Below the pieces are notes generated by a model. That model ran no database searches, was not told the DNA's origin, and worked only from the letters and a program-made list of their open reading frames with translations. 64,000 nt of DNA from Limnochorda sp. LNt (lineage in GTDB: Bacteria > Bacillota > Limnochordia > Limnochordales > Geochordaceae), in the NCBI RefSeq assembly GCF_035593265.1, contig NZ_CP141614.1:1612001-1676000 (forward strand). The letters are read 5' to 3'. Shown one piece after another: positions 62,233 through 64,000 of the stretch. The position numbers were made by a program, and so were the translations under genes. How positions within the stretch are numbered: the stretch's first letter is position 1; each line of letters opens with the position of its first letter.

Positions 62233-62244
62233 GGCGCTGCCCGG
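62219..62244. promoter_or_regulatory. Inverted repeat (putative operator) around the tRNA-Pro -10 box
   Basis: CCGGGCAG (62219-62226) and CTGCCCGG (62237-62244) are perfect 8-bp inverted arms with a 10-nt centre that contains TATACT and the likely transcription start region. The symmetry fits a dimeric DNA-binding protein. It may also form a hairpin at the 5' end of the minus-strand leader region. Confidence 0.45.
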
Positions 62245-62274
62245 ACGTAAGGGCCGGGGCACGGCCCAGCCGAG

Positions 62275-62283
62275 ATTATACCA
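62275..62283 (-). promoter_or_regulatory. Extended -10 promoter for the rlmN-prpC-prkC operon
   Basis: TGG-TATAAT on the minus strand (62283-62275), an exact -10 with the extended TGn motif, about 80 nt before the rlmN start. No -35 match is visible. It lies within the tRNA-Pro leader, so the two promoters overlap in opposite directions. Confidence 0.6.
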
Positions 62284-62324
62284 CGGCAGGGTGCGCACCC
62301 CGGCGGTCACGCCGGTGCCGGCGT

Positions 62325-62402
62325 CGGGGCGTAGCTCAGTTTGGTCAGAGCGTGCGGTTCGGGACCGCAAGGCCGGAGGTTCAAGTCCTCTCGCCCCGAC
62401 CA
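62325..62402 (+). tRNA. tRNA-Pro (anticodon CGG)
   Basis: A complete cloverleaf. Acceptor arms CGGGGCG/CGCCCCG, D-arm with AGCTCAGTTTGGTCAGAGC, anticodon stem TGCGG/CCGCA with loop TTCGGGA (anticodon CGG, reading CCG), and T-arm GGAGG-TTCAAGT-CCTCT. The discriminator A is followed by a genome-encoded CCA (62400-62402). C1-G72 is typical of bacterial tRNA-Pro. The 3' end lies 7 nt from the end of the convergent spo0A gene. Confidence 0.97.
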
Positions 62403-62409
62403 TTCTCCC

Positions 62410-63264
62410 CTAGGCGGACTTCTCCAGTCCCTGCAGCGGCGGCAGGCTCCCGTAGAAGCGCACCCGATCCGCGAGCTTCGCGATCATCAGGGAGTTGGTG
62501 GGCAACCGATCGTCGCGGGTGCCGATGCCGGTCAGGGCCCGCAACAGGTCGCGGTTGCCGTGCTCCCACGCCGCCATGATGGCGTTTCGGATGGCGGCCT
62601 CGACGCCTCCCGCCGTGGTGCCGTACTTGTCGGCCAGGCGCGGATAGATCTCCTTGGTCAGCGATCCGCCCAGCATCCGGTTCTCGCGCACCACCATCAA
62701 GACCGCATCGCGCAGGTAGATGTAGCCCTTGAAGTGAGCCGGCACCCCCACCTGGTGGAGCAGCCCCGTGATGGCGGCCTCGGCGTCCTGGCCCTGCGTC
62801 ACCCAGTCGCCGGCCCGGGCGCCGCGGGAGACGGGGGGACCGCTCTCATCGTCGTGCGCCGCGGACTCCTGCGCCGTGCCGAACTCCCGGATCCGTTGGG
62901 CCAGCAGATCCAGGTCGAACGGTTTCACGATGAAGTATTGAGCACCCAGCTCGGTGAAGCGCTGGATCACGTCCTCCCGCCCGAAGGCGGTCAGGACGAT
63001 GACGGCCGGGCGAATCAACCGGCCCGAGTCGCTGGTCGCCACCCCGTCCATGTGCCGCAGGCGCTCCATGACGGCGAGCCCGTCCAGGTGCGGCATGGTG
63101 ATGTCCAGGATGACGACGTCGGGGCTCAGGCGCTCGATCTTGGCCAGGGCTTCCTCGCCATCGTAGGCCCGTCCGACCACCTCCATGTCGGGCAGGCTGT
63201 TGAGGTAGCTCTCCAGCGTCTCGACGAGCTCGATGTTGTTGTCGGCGACCAAGACGCGTATCAC
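62410..63264 (-). CDS. spo0A: Sporulation transcription factor Spo0A
   Basis: Spo0A (284 aa) is the master response regulator of endospore formation. The receiver domain has phospho-acceptor Asp54 in 'SPDVVILDITMPHLDG' and Lys114 in 'YFIVKPFD'. The C-terminal effector domain (about 160-284) is the strongly conserved Spo0A DNA-binding fold ('GVPAHFKGYIYLRDAVLMVV', 'LTKEIYPRLADKYGTTAGGV', 'EAAIRNAIMAAWEHGN'). The acidic pair that binds Mg is D8-N9 ('VADNNIEL') where most Spo0A have DD. GTG start at 63264. Its position between rsmB and rlmN differs from the usual spoIVB-spo0A neighbourhood. Confidence 0.97.
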   Translation of the reverse strand: MIRVLVADNNIELVETLESYLNSLPDMEVVGRAYDGEEALAKIERLSPDVVILDITMPHLDGLAVMERLRHMDGVATSDSGRLIRPAVIVLTAFGREDVIQRFTELGAQYFIVKPFDLDLLAQRIREFGTAQESAAHDDESGPPVSRGARAGDWVTQGQDAEAAITGLLHQVGVPAHFKGYIYLRDAVLMVVRENRMLGGSLTKEIYPRLADKYGTTAGGVEAAIRNAIMAAWEHGNRDLLRALTGIGTRDDRLPTNSLMIAKLADRVRFYGSLPPLQGLEKSA

Positions 63265-63326
63265 TTTCGGTGTGACACTCCTCTCAGCCGGACTCGGTGA
63301 AAAGAAGCGGCCGCCCTGCCCCCATC

Positions 63327-63340
63327 CTCACGCGTGAGGC
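63327..63340. promoter_or_regulatory. 14-bp perfect palindrome upstream of spo0A
   Basis: CCTCACGCGTGAGG lies 63 nt before the spo0A start in the rsmB-spo0A gap. It is enclosed by wider CGGCCGC/GCGGCCG arms, after which the minus strand reads TTCTTTTC. It could be an operator for spo0A control or part of a terminator after rsmB. I saw no standard 0A box or sigma-H promoter in the gap. Confidence 0.4.
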
Positions 63341-63374
63341 TCCCGGGTGCGGCCGTGTCGGTAACGATGGTGGC

Positions 63375-64000
63375 TCACTTTTCGTGTCCGGCAGCGCGCC
63401 CTCCTGCCGGTCGTGTGACGCGCGATCGGTCGAATCGCACGACAAAGAACCCATCGGTCCGACACCGGTGGGGAAGCAGGATGAGGCCCTCCGCCGTCTC
63501 CGGCTGCGCGCAGTCGAGGCCGGCCGGCGCCTGCGGCGGCGGGATGGGGACCCGCTCGAGGCGCGCGTCGGCTGACAGCCGCCGCACGTGCTCCACCGTC
63601 TCCTCCGCCTCGAAGGAGCAGACGCTGTAGATGAGGCGGCCGCCGGGGCGCAGCAGATCCACGGCCGCCTCCAACAGCTCGCGCTGAAGTCGGGCCATGG
63701 CCTCCACGTCCTCGAGACGGCGTCGCCACCGGACGTCGGGATGGCGCGCCAGCGTGCCGAGGGCCGTGCAGGGGGCGTCCAGCAGCACGAGATCGAAGCG
63801 ACCCGGCGCGAGGGGGACCCGGGTGGCGTCGCCGAGCACCGTGCGGATGGAGCGCAATCCCAGACGGCGGGCATTGCGGCGCACCAGACCGAGGCGTGCC
63901 GCGTGGGCGTCGATCGCGACGATTCGCGCCGCGTCGCCGCTCGACTCGGCCAGGTGGGTCGTCTTGCCGCCCGGGGCGGCGCACAGATCGGCGATCCGCT
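63375..64000 (-). CDS. rsmB: 16S rRNA (cytosine967-C5)-methyltransferase RsmB (C-terminal part)
   Basis: The gene enters from the right window edge and about 208 codons are present. The SAM-binding motif 'DLCAAPGGKTTHLAE' is at its visible start. The catalytic 'FDLVLLDAPCTALGTLARHP' and second cysteine in 'GGRLIYSVCSFEAEETVEHV' identify an m5C RNA methyltransferase of the RsmB/Sun type. The N-terminal NusB-like domain, which would confirm RsmB over RsmF, lies outside. rsmB upstream of rlmN-prpC-prkC is the Bacillus order, here interrupted by spo0A and the tRNA. Confidence 0.93.
   Translation of the reverse strand, partial: RIADLCAAPGGKTTHLAESSGDAARIVAIDAHAARLGLVRRNARRLGLRSIRTVLGDATRVPLAPGRFDLVLLDAPCTALGTLARHPDVRWRRRLEDVEAMARLQRELLEAAVDLLRPGGRLIYSVCSFEAEETVEHVRRLSADARLERVPIPPPQAPAGLDCAQPETAEGLILLPHRCRTDGFFVVRFDRSRVTRPAGGRAAGHEK

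Noticed and set aside
1-64000. CRISPR arrays, insertion sequences, phage or toxin-antitoxin genes
   Set aside because: No repeated spacer structure, transposase, integrase or recognisable small toxin pair was found; the region is core chromosome.

Overview
The window is a dense, high-GC (roughly 70% by eye) chromosomal segment of an endospore-forming, flagellated member of the Bacillota. Three sporulation-lineage genes support this (spo0A, spoVS, ylbJ), as does a gene order that mirrors the Bacillus/Clostridium housekeeping backbone. The very high GC and an LpxA-type acyltransferase make a deep-branching, possibly outer-membrane-bearing class such as Limnochordia a reasonable inference, but nothing here names a species. 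Almost everything is on the minus strand; only nudF, ylbJ, rpmB and one tRNA-Pro are on the plus strand. I saw no insertion sequence, phage gene or CRISPR array.

In transcription order (high to low coordinate) the minus strand reads as follows. The first block is rsmB (partial), spo0A, then rlmN-prpC-prkC-rsgA-rpe: rRNA methylation, the sporulation master switch, and the PASTA kinase/phosphatase pair with the ribosome-assembly GTPase. Next come asp23-fakA-degV (fatty-acid kinase) and rsmD-coaD-coiled-coil gene. The fatty-acid/ribosome block is DUF177-rpmF-fapR-plsX-fabH-fabD-fabG-acpP-fabF-rnc, where FapR is the expected regulator of the plsX/fab genes. It is followed by spoVS, smc-ftsY, ylxM-ffh-rpsP-khpA-rimM-trmD-rplS-lepB-rnhB-yraN (SRP and ribosome maturation), and comM, an LpxA-like gene, a DegT aminotransferase, a small zinc-ribbon gene and dprA (DNA-uptake genes enclosing a cell-surface sugar pair). 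The block ends with topA-trmFO-hslV-hslU.

Positions 1-19,885 are one long flagellar operon: flgB-flgC-fliE-fliF-fliG-fliH-fliI-fliJ-motE-like-fliK-flgD-TIGR02530 gene-flgE-flbD-motA-motB-fliL-fliN-fliO-fliP-fliQ-fliR-flhB-flhA-flhF (cut by the window edge). It encodes rod, MS ring, C ring, export apparatus, hook and stator. fliM and the cheY/fliY genes usual at this spot are absent.

Many neighbours are coupled by 4-nt ATGA or GTGA stop/start overlaps. Four genes (fliP, fliH, the DegT aminotransferase, fakA) can only be read at full length across an apparent frameshift, which suggests either sequence errors or real lesions. Other notable features are a strong hairpin enclosing the comM ribosome-binding site, a low-GC pocket inside flgE, a perfect inverted repeat around the -10 box of the tRNA-Pro promoter, and an LpxA-like protein that appears to lack the catalytic histidine.
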